NCBI GenBank assembly: GCA_964480565.1 | Contig: CAYZSU010000048.1 | Span: forward strand, 1 to 16,278 | Direction: 5' to 3' | DNA length: 16,278 nucleotides | From: CAYZSU01 sp964480565 | GTDB taxonomy: Bacteria > UBA10199 > 2-02-FULL-44-16 > JAAZCA01 | Shown: positions 9,315-16,042 of the stretch, piece after piece | How the letters are laid out: each line of letters begins with the position of its first letter | How positions within the stretch are numbered: the first letter of the stretch is position 1 | Program-made: the position numbers and the translations under genes | The notes under the pieces: generated by a model | The model's input: only the letters and a program-made list of their open reading frames with translations | Told to the model about the DNA's origin: nothing | Databases searched by the model: none

Positions 9315-9440
9315 AGGGTTGCCCTCAAAATACCCATCTTCGGTATTTTTAGCGGCACCCGAAATCCTCATGTACTTGCATGTATGCTTCGATTACGGAT
9401 TTGCGGGTGCCTCGAATATCTCGAATTTTTGAACAATCCC
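9315..9440 (+). repeat. Dispersed near-palindromic repeat, copy 2
   Basis: This matches the reverse complement of 2263-2388 along its full length with a single 1-nt indel. Shared blocks include ACCCATCTTCGGT, AATCCTCA.GTACT.GCATGTA, TTTGCGGG and TTTTTGAACAA. The outer arms are more decayed than in copy 1. It starts 44 bp after the giant gene's stop, the same kind of position as copy 1. An in-frame ATG at 9380 that would extend the next gene lies inside this repeat and is not a real start. Confidence 0.85.
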
Positions 9441-9494
9441 GCAAATTGTTTATTTTTATGGCTGTTTTACTCCAAAAATACTTTCAAAAAATCC

Positions 9495-9522
9495 TTGCAA
9501 AAAACTATAAGAAAGTTATAGT
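9495..9522 (+). promoter_or_regulatory. Candidate promoter with overlapping operator for the HTH/receiver gene
   Basis: TTGCAA (9495-9500) and TATAGT (9517-9522) with a 16-bp spacer form a sigma70-like promoter 47 bp ahead of the ATG. A perfect inverted repeat ACTATAA-GAAAG-TTATAGT (9504-9522) covers the spacer and the whole -10 box. Such a site would suit repression, possibly by the gene's own HTH product; that is inference. Confidence 0.5.
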
Positions 9523-9568
9523 ATCCAACTTACATATTAACCACCTTTTTCAAAGATTGGGAGATCTT

Positions 9569-10162
9569 ATGGATAGGAAAGACGTTTTAACTACATTTGA
9601 GGCGGCGGCAGTGTGCCATGTCAGCTACAACACAATCAAAAATTGGATTAAGCGAGGGCTTCTTTCAGCATATCGTACTGCGGGAGGGCACTTACGTATA
9701 CGAGCTGATGATTTAGCTTCTTTTTCCAGCCAATTTGGGATACCGATTTATGAGGATCAAAAGCCTCATCAACGAAAAGTAATGATCGTTGGTGCGGATG
9801 CAGATTTCAAAAGCAATTTTGATACTGCTTTTACTCAATATTCAGAATATCTCGAGCTTAAAGATCCAAAAAATGCATTTGAAGCAGGGTTGATGATCAA
9901 TTCATACAAACCTGATGTCATGATCATTGATGCAGAACAATTGGATTTAAGCGATCAGCGTGCATGTCAAATGATTCGCGAATATTCAAATAGTAATCAT
10001 TCTCAAATTGTTATTTTAAATAGCAATGATGATGTAGCAGCAAATGAAACATTTGCTGATGCAACGGTTTCATACACAAATGAGCCAAATACTATTTTTG
10101 ATAAAATTTCAAAGAATGTATTGCCTAAGCATAGCATGCCTATGAAGCGACGTTTGTCATAG
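9569..10162 (+). CDS. BldC/excisionase-type HTH regulator with degenerate receiver domain
   Basis: The protein has 197 residues. Residues 1-52 form an excisionase/MerR-like winged HTH: LTTFEAAAVCHVSYNTIKNW, then RTAGGHLRI, the usual wing signature. Residues about 68-185 look like a CheY-type receiver: KVMIVGADAD for strand 1, and PDVMIIDAEQLD for the phosphoacceptor strand with D121. The conserved lysine near the end is absent; the sequence there is SYTNEP, where receivers normally have K-P. Phosphorylation-driven switching may therefore be lost or altered. The start at 9569 is chosen because GGGAG (9559-9563) precedes it closely; a longer frame would begin inside the upstream repeat. It stands alone between its own promoter and a strong terminator. 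It probably regulates transcription, with unknown targets. Confidence 0.8.
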   Translation: MDRKDVLTTFEAAAVCHVSYNTIKNWIKRGLLSAYRTAGGHLRIRADDLASFSSQFGIPIYEDQKPHQRKVMIVGADADFKSNFDTAFTQYSEYLELKDPKNAFEAGLMINSYKPDVMIIDAEQLDLSDQRACQMIREYSNSNHSQIVILNSNDDVAANETFADATVSYTNEPNTIFDKISKNVLPKHSMPMKRRLS

Positions 10163-10192
10163 GATAATTGCATTACCAATGTAGATGCTTCT

Positions 10193-10227
10193 AAATCCAA
10201 GGGTGCTGTATGCATCTTTGGATTTTT
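10193..10227 (+). terminator. Intrinsic terminator of the HTH/receiver gene
   Basis: AAATCCAAGGGTGC (10193-10206), loop TGTAT, GCATCTTTGGATTT (10212-10225) pair over 14 positions with two G-T wobbles and run into TTTTT. It begins 30 bp after the stop codon and separates this gene from the EIIA operon. Confidence 0.8.
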
Positions 10228-10268
10228 GCATCATAAATTTGAGATTTTGATGACAATTCCTGAATAAA

Positions 10269-10319
10269 CTAATGATTCAATTCAGATAATTTGTTATATA
10301 TCATGTAAGCAATCATTAG
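10269..10319 (+). promoter_or_regulatory. Widely spaced inverted repeat in the leader of the EIIA operon
   Basis: CTAATGATT (10269-10277) and AATCATTAG (10311-10319) are perfect 9-bp inverted arms 33 bp apart. The right arm ends 13 nt before the ATG at 10333, just ahead of the weak ribosome site AGTAGG. The AT-rich interior (TTTGTTATATATCATG) may hold the -10 box, so the arms could be a paired operator or an mRNA stem affecting translation. I cannot place the promoter exactly. Confidence 0.4.
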
Positions 10320-10332
10320 AAAGTAGGTATTT

Positions 10333-10788
10333 ATGAAGCTATCTGATTTTCTTAGTGAAACGAATGTTTTTTTTGATATTGAAGTGAACAATCAATCCGA
10401 GTTGTTTCATATTATTCTCTCACATATACCCAGTGAACATCGGGAAAATATCATCGATGATTTGCTTGTTCGGGAAAAAAAGTGCTCAACAGGTATAGGG
10501 CATGGTATTGCGGTGCCGCATACAACAAATGATAATATTGAGCATACACTGGTGCTTTTTGCAAAATTAAAGCATGCGATTGATTTTTATTCCTATGATA
10601 GTGAACCTGTGGATAAAGTATTTGTGCTACTTAGTCCCAATAGGGAGTCATCTATTCATTTATCACTGCTTGCGCGTATGGCCAGGCTATTCTCACATAC
10701 ATTCATTGCGCATCAATTAAATCATTCAACGGATACGCATTCACTGTATCAGGCATTGGTTCAAGAAGATTGCAGCCATATCGGTTAA
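10333..10788 (+). CDS. PTS EIIA domain protein (PtsN/fructose-type)
   Basis: The 151-residue single-domain protein starts KLSDFL and has the EIIA-2 active-site signature GIGHGIAVPH, with the phosphorylatable histidine at H63. The length is normal for EIIA-Ntr. No EIIB or EIIC domain and no sugar permease is nearby, which argues for regulation rather than sugar uptake. In Enterobacteria the EIIA-Ntr protein controls potassium transport and the KdpD kinase (established). Here it is the first gene of an operon that ends in two CPA2 antiporters, so control of cation/proton exchange is the natural inference. The next gene begins 10 nt after its stop. The gene symbol is left empty because the window cannot separate ptsN from other stand-alone EIIA paralogues. 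Confidence 0.85.
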   Translation: MKLSDFLSETNVFFDIEVNNQSELFHIILSHIPSEHRENIIDDLLVREKKCSTGIGHGIAVPHTTNDNIEHTLVLFAKLKHAIDFYSYDSEPVDKVFVLLSPNRESSIHLSLLARMARLFSHTFIAHQLNHSTDTHSLYQALVQEDCSHIG

Positions 10789-10798
10789 GGAGGATAGG

Positions 10799-11137
10799 GT
10801 GGAGTTATTGGTACTAATTATTAAACAAAGTCGATTTTTGGATGATATCTTAATGGGATTTTTAGATATAGGAATTAACGGCGCAACCGTTGTAGATTGT
10901 CGAGGTATGGGGCAGATTCTAGCTGCGGAAGTGCCCATTTTTGCAGGATTAAAGGATTTAATGCCTGGGGGTAATATAGGAAACCATATGATATTATCCA
11001 TGGCTGAAAAAAATAAAATTGATAAAGCCATTTCATTAATTGAAGAAATATGCGGTGATTTTAGAAAGAATGAATTGGGGGTATTATTTACTATGCCAAT
11101 TTCGCGTTTTATCTGTCCTAATATAACCAATGACTGA
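10799..11137 (+). CDS. PII-like (GlnB-fold) signalling protein, short T-loop
   Basis: The 112-residue protein starts at GTG with a very good ribosome site (AAGGAGG, 10787-10793) that overlaps the stop of the EIIA gene. The order of elements follows PII proteins: strand MELLVLIIK, helix, GINGATVVDCRGMG (compare the GI.G.TV..V.G.G of GlnB), a second half with NHMILSMAEKNKIDKAISLI, and GVLFTMPISRFI near the C-terminus, as in the G.IFVLPV of GlnB. The region between, AAEVPIFAGLKDLMPGGN, is shorter than a GlnB T-loop and lacks the uridylylated Tyr context. This points to a PII-like sensor and not to nitrogen-type GlnB/GlnK. It lies between EIIA and two antiporters, and probably binds a small ligand to control one of them. 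Ligand and partner are unknown. Confidence 0.7.
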   Translation: MELLVLIIKQSRFLDDILMGFLDIGINGATVVDCRGMGQILAAEVPIFAGLKDLMPGGNIGNHMILSMAEKNKIDKAISLIEEICGDFRKNELGVLFTMPISRFICPNITND

Positions 11138-11146
11138 GCCACTAAT

Positions 11147-12361
11147 ATGGAATCCATTGTTCTTATTTTCTCTATTATCTTAGCCTTAACAATCATTGGA
11201 AGTTATGCCTTTCGTGTATGGCAAATGCCACTTCTTTTTTCCACAATACTTCATTCGGGTAGTTTGTTTTTTATAGTGGGTTATATCATTGCCCCACAGG
11301 GAATGGGGCTTTTGGATCATGGCTTAGAGCCTGAGGTCAAGATGTTTAGCATTCCATTGGTGTGGGTGGGTTTGGTATTTGGTATGCAGTTTCATTTAAA
11401 GGACTTACGATTAATTGCAGCGAATAATTATTTGTTATCATTATTGCAATCTATTATCGCATTTATTTTATCCATAATATTATTTTCAATAATGCTTTAT
11501 TTTTTCCATGATCGATATTTTGATTCAATGTATCAGGGTATTTCTTACATGATCTTATTATCCGCATTGATCAGCCTGTCATCACCCATTACAATATTTG
11601 CATTGATACGCCGTTATAAATCTCACGGAAGTAATGTGCGATTAATTCGATATATTGCATCTACAGATGCACTTATTGCATTCATATGTATGGGAATAGT
11701 GGCATCTATACTGAATCACGGTTTTACACTTCAAGTGATAGGAAGTATGGCTTTAAATATAGGAATGGGTTTATTTTTAGGGGTATTATTTTTCCTATTT
11801 TTTCGATTTAATATTACGAGCGATGAGCGTTTAGCATTAATTTTAGGGATGGTTATTTTAATTGCAGGGATTTCCAGTATTATGAAATTATCACCGCTAT
11901 TTATCGCATTGTTAATTGGAATATTTATTGCAAATTCAGTCAAGACTCATGACCGTCTTTTAAAAAAGTTGGTGTCCATTGAAAAACCTGTTTTTGCATT
12001 TATGTTATTAATTGCGGGTAGTTATTGGCAATGGTCTCTATCGAGTATGATAGTGGCTATTGCTATTGTATGTTTGAGAATCATCATTAAGCCATGTGCA
12101 TGTGTGGGTGCATGGAAAATCGCTGGTTTTCGTACGCCATCACCAATTTTGTGTGGTTTTGGGCTTGTTGAAATGGGTGGTATCGGACTCGCTATTGTTC
12201 TTGAAATGCTTTATAGCGCAAATATCAGTATATCAAATGAGTTGACAATGCATATTTTTCAGTCACTGGTATTGGCCATTATGATCAGTAATGGACTTGC
12301 GCCATTAGGGGTAAAATATTATTTAAAAAAAGAGCAAGGGGGCAGTCGTTGCGAATTTTAG
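11147..12361 (+). CDS. CPA2-family cation:proton antiporter, membrane domain only
   Basis: The 404-residue hydrophobic protein has about 11-12 membrane segments along its whole length. SSPITIFALIRRY followed by IASTDALIAF (D174) corresponds to the unwound-helix region and the conserved ion-binding Asp of CPA-type exchangers. No cytoplasmic TrkA-N/RCK domain is present at the C-terminus, which ends YYLKKEQGGSRCEF. The start codon is 9 nt after the PII-like gene and has only a weak ribosome site, so translation is probably coupled. It overlaps the next antiporter gene by 13 nt. The two antiporters are related only distantly by eye, so they may be two different exchangers or a heteromer. Ion specificity (potassium or sodium) cannot be read from the sequence. 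Confidence 0.8.
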   Translation: MESIVLIFSIILALTIIGSYAFRVWQMPLLFSTILHSGSLFFIVGYIIAPQGMGLLDHGLEPEVKMFSIPLVWVGLVFGMQFHLKDLRLIAANNYLLSLLQSIIAFILSIILFSIMLYFFHDRYFDSMYQGISYMILLSALISLSSPITIFALIRRYKSHGSNVRLIRYIASTDALIAFICMGIVASILNHGFTLQVIGSMALNIGMGLFLGVLFFLFFRFNITSDERLALILGMVILIAGISSIMKLSPLFIALLIGIFIANSVKTHDRLLKKLVSIEKPVFAFMLLIAGSYWQWSLSSMIVAIAIVCLRIIIKPCACVGAWKIAGFRTPSPILCGFGLVEMGGIGLAIVLEMLYSANISISNELTMHIFQSLVLAIMISNGLAPLGVKYYLKKEQGGSRCEF

Positions 12362-13620
12362 CTCAGGTATTATTATTTGTTCTTTTTTTAGTGATACGTG
12401 AATTTATATCGCTGGAATCAGATATTATTTCTCACAGTATTATGTCCTTTGGAATTCTCATTTTTACGGGATATTTGCTAGGGAGTTATATCTCACGCAT
12501 TCAGTTGCCGCGCATTACTGGCTACATGTTAGCAGGTATTTTGTGTGGTCCTTATTTTTTTGGTATTGTAAATCGGCCCGTAATTAATGAATTAGAGGCC
12601 ATTAATCATATTGCATTGGCATTGATTGCTTTTTCAGCAGGCGGCGGCTTAAAAAATGCGAATATTTTGCCCCAATGGCGATGTATTATGAGTATTTCAT
12701 TTCTGCAAACGATCGGTATTTTTATTGTATCGTTTCTAGGGATGTATATTGCAATGCCTATTTGGGGCAATATAACAATGTCGCCTTTATATATGTTTTG
12801 GGGGAGTGTCTTTATTGCACTAATTGCCACGGCATGTTCGCCAGCATCAAGTATTGCAGTAATTGTGGATACAAATGCAAAAGGCATGCTAACTGACAAT
12901 ATTCTAGGGACTACTGTTGTTCGCGATGTTATTGTTCTAATTATATATACATTTGTGACTGCCATTGCTGTGCACAAACTTGGAACAGAGCAAGGCGAGG
13001 TTCAATCTGTATTACATGAGTTAATATCACTGGTATTGTCTTTTGGCATTGGTGCATTAGTAGGTGTTGGAATATCACTATTATTATCCAAAGTAAGACG
13101 GGATATGACATTTATTTTTATTGTTTTGTCATGCGTGATTGTATATTTATCTGAAATTATTTCATTTCATTTTGTGATTGCTTGTTTAACCGCAGGTTAT
13201 ATTGTGGAAAATTATAGCCAAATGGGTGATGACTTAATGCAATCACTAAAGCGATCATCTATTCCTATTTATATTGTTTTTTTTGCGATTGCGGGTGCTG
13301 CACTTGATATTACAGTGCTGATACGATTGTGGCCACTGGTATGTATTGGTATTATATGTCGTTATTTGGGTACGTATATCGGGACATATACAGGTGCGCT
13401 GATAACGTGTTCTTCCAAGGATATTAAATATTATAGTGCAAATGCCTATATCAGCCAAGCAGGCGTGAGTATTGGCTTGAGTATGTTTTTGATTGAACTA
13501 TTTCCAATGATGGTTGACACAGTGCTACCATTGCTTTTAGCCATGATTCAAATTCATCAAATTATTGGACCTATTATTCTTAGATGGACATTGAATAAAA
13601 CGCATCAGATCAATCATTGA
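12349..13620 (+). CDS. CPA2-family (Kef-type) cation:proton antiporter, membrane domain only
   Basis: The 423-residue protein begins at TTG 12349, preceded by AAGGGGG (12336-12342), and overlaps the previous gene by 13 nt. RIQLPRITGYMLAGILCGP near residue 45 is the typical Kef/CPA2 N-terminal signature. ATACSPASSIAVIVDTN and GTTVVRDVIVLI (D193) match the conserved helix break and ion-binding Asp. It has about 12-13 membrane segments. As in its neighbour, there is no RCK domain, so the usual gating by NAD(H) or glutathione adducts seen in KefC is not built in. The separate EIIA and PII-like proteins upstream could supply control. It is the last gene of the operon and converges with the minus-strand operon. 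The TTG start is chosen on the ribosome site and overlap; the next in-frame ATG would remove the first membrane segment. Confidence 0.82.
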   Translation: MRILAQVLLFVLFLVIREFISLESDIISHSIMSFGILIFTGYLLGSYISRIQLPRITGYMLAGILCGPYFFGIVNRPVINELEAINHIALALIAFSAGGGLKNANILPQWRCIMSISFLQTIGIFIVSFLGMYIAMPIWGNITMSPLYMFWGSVFIALIATACSPASSIAVIVDTNAKGMLTDNILGTTVVRDVIVLIIYTFVTAIAVHKLGTEQGEVQSVLHELISLVLSFGIGALVGVGISLLLSKVRRDMTFIFIVLSCVIVYLSEIISFHFVIACLTAGYIVENYSQMGDDLMQSLKRSSIPIYIVFFAIAGAALDITVLIRLWPLVCIGIICRYLGTYIGTYTGALITCSSKDIKYYSANAYISQAGVSIGLSMFLIELFPMMVDTVLPLLLAMIQIHQIIGPIILRWTLNKTHQINH

Positions 13621-13629
13621 TCAATAATA

Positions 13630-13670
13630 GGGGCTTGCGTCGCCCCCTCCGCCGGCAAAAGCCGTCGGAG
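13630..13670. terminator. GC-rich double hairpin between convergent genes
   Basis: GGGGC (13630-13634) pairs with GCCCC (13642-13646). It is followed directly by CTCCGCCGGC (13647-13656), loop AAAA, GCCGTCGGAG (13661-13670), with one mismatch. Neither side has a clear T-run, so this is not a classic intrinsic terminator, but the convergent position suggests a bidirectional stop or transcript-end stabiliser. The patch 13630-13700, including the CGCTCG/GCTCGC direct repeat after it, is far richer in G+C than the genes around it. Confidence 0.5.
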
Positions 13671-13709
13671 CCTCCCCCTCTCGCTCGTCTTTGCTCGCTG
13701 AAAAATCAA

Positions 13710-14489
13710 TTATTTTATCTTCGCAAAACCCGCCAATCGAAGTGCGGAGAGTATTTCTTTGCCTTCGGAGGATTCCTTCATTTGAGTTAAGGCCTTAATC
13801 AGTAAATCGCGATATGGCCATTTGGAATTAGTTAAAATTACTTTGGGACTTGGAACTGCATGTGATTTTTTCAGCCATTGAATGGATTTGATCCAATTAA
13901 ACTCAAGATGTTTCAATGTATAGGCTTCATTTTCAGTTAAAATAGCATGAATTTCTTTTTTAGATTCAATTGATTTTTTGAGTGTTAAAAAAAGCATCTG
14001 TGTTTTTTTTGCAAGGATTGTATCTGGCAATTCCGGAAAGAGATGTGTTCGAATATATGTTTTGGATAGTGGTTCACTGGATAGTATTTGATTAGAAACG
14101 ATGCTTTTATTAGAGCCAATCAGCCAATAGTATTGGGAGTCTGAGGCATTTGGTAATGGTAATGTACTTAATAAAATGGATGCATTATTTAATATTTTTT
14201 TATATTCAGTATGAGCGCTATGGCTGACAATCATAATATCTGCGGACTTTGATTGTATTGATTTTTTACCTGAGGCAATATCATTGTAATAGGCTCCTGA
14301 AAAAGATAGTTTCTCATTATAATTTTCAAGATATTCAAATAAGAGGTTTAATATAGGCGCGGCCATTTGTGAATTACCTGCTTCGCCCGGATACCAAAAG
14401 ATCATACGAGCTGATTGTGCCCATAAGGATGAATGGTAGAGTATAAATAGTAATATCAATGGGGTGGAAATGATTTTTTCTAATTTCAT
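13710..14489 (-). CDS. PhnD-like periplasmic substrate-binding protein
   Basis: The 259-residue protein starts with a signal peptide (MKLEKI, hydrophobic core, SSLWA before QSARM), so the mature part should be periplasmic. MIFWYPGEAGNSQMAAPILN, then ADIMIVSHSA, YYWLIGSNKS and the end EILSALRLAGFAKI follow the layout of PhnD-type phosphate/phosphonate ABC binding proteins, in which the C-terminus often reads L..LGL.GF. No ABC permease or ATPase is adjacent, so it may be an orphan binding protein with a sensing role. The start has AAGGA seven bases ahead, and the ATG overlaps the stop of the glycosyltransferase by 4 nt, so the two are co-translated. The family assignment rests on pattern only; the sequence is divergent and the ligand is unknown. 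Confidence 0.6.
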   Translation of the reverse strand: MKLEKIISTPLILLFILYHSSLWAQSARMIFWYPGEAGNSQMAAPILNLLFEYLENYNEKLSFSGAYYNDIASGKKSIQSKSADIMIVSHSAHTEYKKILNNASILLSTLPLPNASDSQYYWLIGSNKSIVSNQILSSEPLSKTYIRTHLFPELPDTILAKKTQMLFLTLKKSIESKKEIHAILTENEAYTLKHLEFNWIKSIQWLKKSHAVPSPKVILTNSKWPYRDLLIKALTQMKESSEGKEILSALRLAGFAKIK

Positions 14490-16036
14490 AAAGATCCTTT
14501 GCGATGATAAAAATGTGCGCCATTGATATCTGTTTCAAATACATAGTGAGCATCAATATAGTGTTGTAATGCAGGATATTTGCTAATTGGATATTTCCCA
14601 TAGTCATGATAGTTGCCAGGTGATGTATCAATAAAATAAATGGGTTTGTGCATTTCTAAATCCATAAATAGTAATTGCCAGCTTTTATCCGTTACATAGA
14701 GTTGTGTGTCAAAATTACTATCATGGGAGGTATTGGATCCTGCTATACGGCCAGTGAGCCAATCACACCATAGAAATCGCGATGCAGCGGCTCGGTTGGA
14801 ATATGTATAAATAGGCGTTGCAAATCCCCATACAAAAATACGATCAGTTTGGGACGTGTGTTCAGCAATATAGTTGCCTAACTGTTTATAGTTACCCGGA
14901 TAATCATATCCTGTATGTGCATAGATTGTAGGGGCATAGACCCTTGCTGTAAAACTCAATAATGAGGGCAATATAATGGCAATGCTAATAATAAGCCACT
15001 TGTACTGTTTATGAAAAAAATGAACAGCATGAATTCCTGCGAGTATGCATAGTGCGGGTAGAAGTTGGATGAAATAATGTTCGAAAAAGCGTCCTCCCAC
15101 ACATACAGGTATAAGCGATAATAGTCCCCATAAAATTATCAGAAGTAGGGATATATTTCTGGATGAATACTTGAAAAAATTTCGTATAGGAGTGATGCAA
15201 TACCCAATACCCAAGTACCAAATAAGTCCAGTGACAAGCATAAAACTTCCAAGTCGCGTAATTCCTCGAAAAATAAAGTCAGTAAATGTAACATTGGATT
15301 GGGTATAGGTGGCTGAACCGGAAATGCTCCAAAATACAAATTCATCCCATATGCCATGGTATTGCAGTGGCAAGTAAAATAAAAAACCGATCAATACACT
15401 GCCAAATGTAAAATAAATGAGTGGTCGAATATGCGTATTCCAATGCAGTCGTTTTTGAATGAGTGGTAAAATAATAATAAAAAACATATAAGTGATAATT
15501 AAATTAATACCGGCTGTGTATTTAAACAAGCATGCAATTCCAAATAATATACCGGATAGGAGCATGTGTTTGTTCTTTTGAGAGGATAGGTAGCGTATTA
15601 TATAATAGATACTGATGCTAAGCGGTAACATCATAATAACAACAATAGAGGTTGCAATATATTTTGGGGTATAGGTTGTTGTAAATACAATATAAAATAA
15701 TGCTGTCCAAATACCCGCGGTACTATCTTTTATTTTTAGAGCAATCAAATGACAGTAATAGGCGGTGGCAAATACCCATAGGGCTGTAACAATATGTACT
15801 GCAATCATATTATTCTTACCAAAAAGATAAAAAATACCTGCAAAAAAATAATACATGCCCAATGGCTTGGTATCCACAGAATCAATATAAGGAAGTCCTC
15901 CGGATAAAAGCATATTGGCATATTCTGCAAATTGGCTTTCATCAATATTAAGAAGTGGCGTCCAAAATGCAGGCAGTCTTAGTAACAGTGTGATTAGTAG
16001 TAAGATTATCCATTGATATGATTTGAATACAGTCAT
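14486..16036 (-). CDS. GT39/ArnT-like membrane glycosyltransferase
   Basis: The 516-residue protein has about 11-12 membrane segments and a soluble C-terminal part (from about residue 390). After the first segment comes LLNIDESQFAEYA, in which the acidic pair D32-E33 is the catalytic-loop signature of GT-C enzymes of the PMT/ArnT (GT39) group; TKPLGMYYFFAG follows as in that family. GGRFFEHYFIQLLPAL is also typical. Such enzymes move a sugar from a polyprenyl-phosphate carrier to protein or lipid at the outer face of the inner membrane. I choose the ATG at 16036 because GAAAG lies 7 nt before it; a GTG two codons earlier (16042) is too close to that site. It is the first gene of a two-gene operon with the PhnD-like protein. 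The acceptor is unknown. Confidence 0.82.
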   Translation of the reverse strand: MTVFKSYQWIILLLITLLLRLPAFWTPLLNIDESQFAEYANMLLSGGLPYIDSVDTKPLGMYYFFAGIFYLFGKNNMIAVHIVTALWVFATAYYCHLIALKIKDSTAGIWTALFYIVFTTTYTPKYIATSIVVIMMLPLSISIYYIIRYLSSQKNKHMLLSGILFGIACLFKYTAGINLIITYMFFIIILPLIQKRLHWNTHIRPLIYFTFGSVLIGFLFYLPLQYHGIWDEFVFWSISGSATYTQSNVTFTDFIFRGITRLGSFMLVTGLIWYLGIGYCITPIRNFFKYSSRNISLLLIILWGLLSLIPVCVGGRFFEHYFIQLLPALCILAGIHAVHFFHKQYKWLIISIAIILPSLLSFTARVYAPTIYAHTGYDYPGNYKQLGNYIAEHTSQTDRIFVWGFATPIYTYSNRAAASRFLWCDWLTGRIAGSNTSHDSNFDTQLYVTDKSWQLLFMDLEMHKPIYFIDTSPGNYHDYGKYPISKYPALQHYIDAHYVFETDINGAHFYHRKGSL

Positions 16037-16042
16037 GTGCAC

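Noticed and set aside
2263..9440. Composite transposon carrying the giant gene
   Set aside because: The flanking copies are short, differ from each other, encode no transposase and lie at ordinary intergenic positions; a third fragment elsewhere favours a dispersed repeat family.
9380..9568. N-terminal extension of the HTH/receiver gene from 9380
   Set aside because: The extension starts inside the dispersed repeat and covers the promoter; the ATG at 9569 has a ribosome site and starts right before the HTH.
10741..11196. Antisense open frame of 151 codons across the EIIA and PII-like genes
   Set aside because: It opposes two well-supported genes and shows no recognisable domain.
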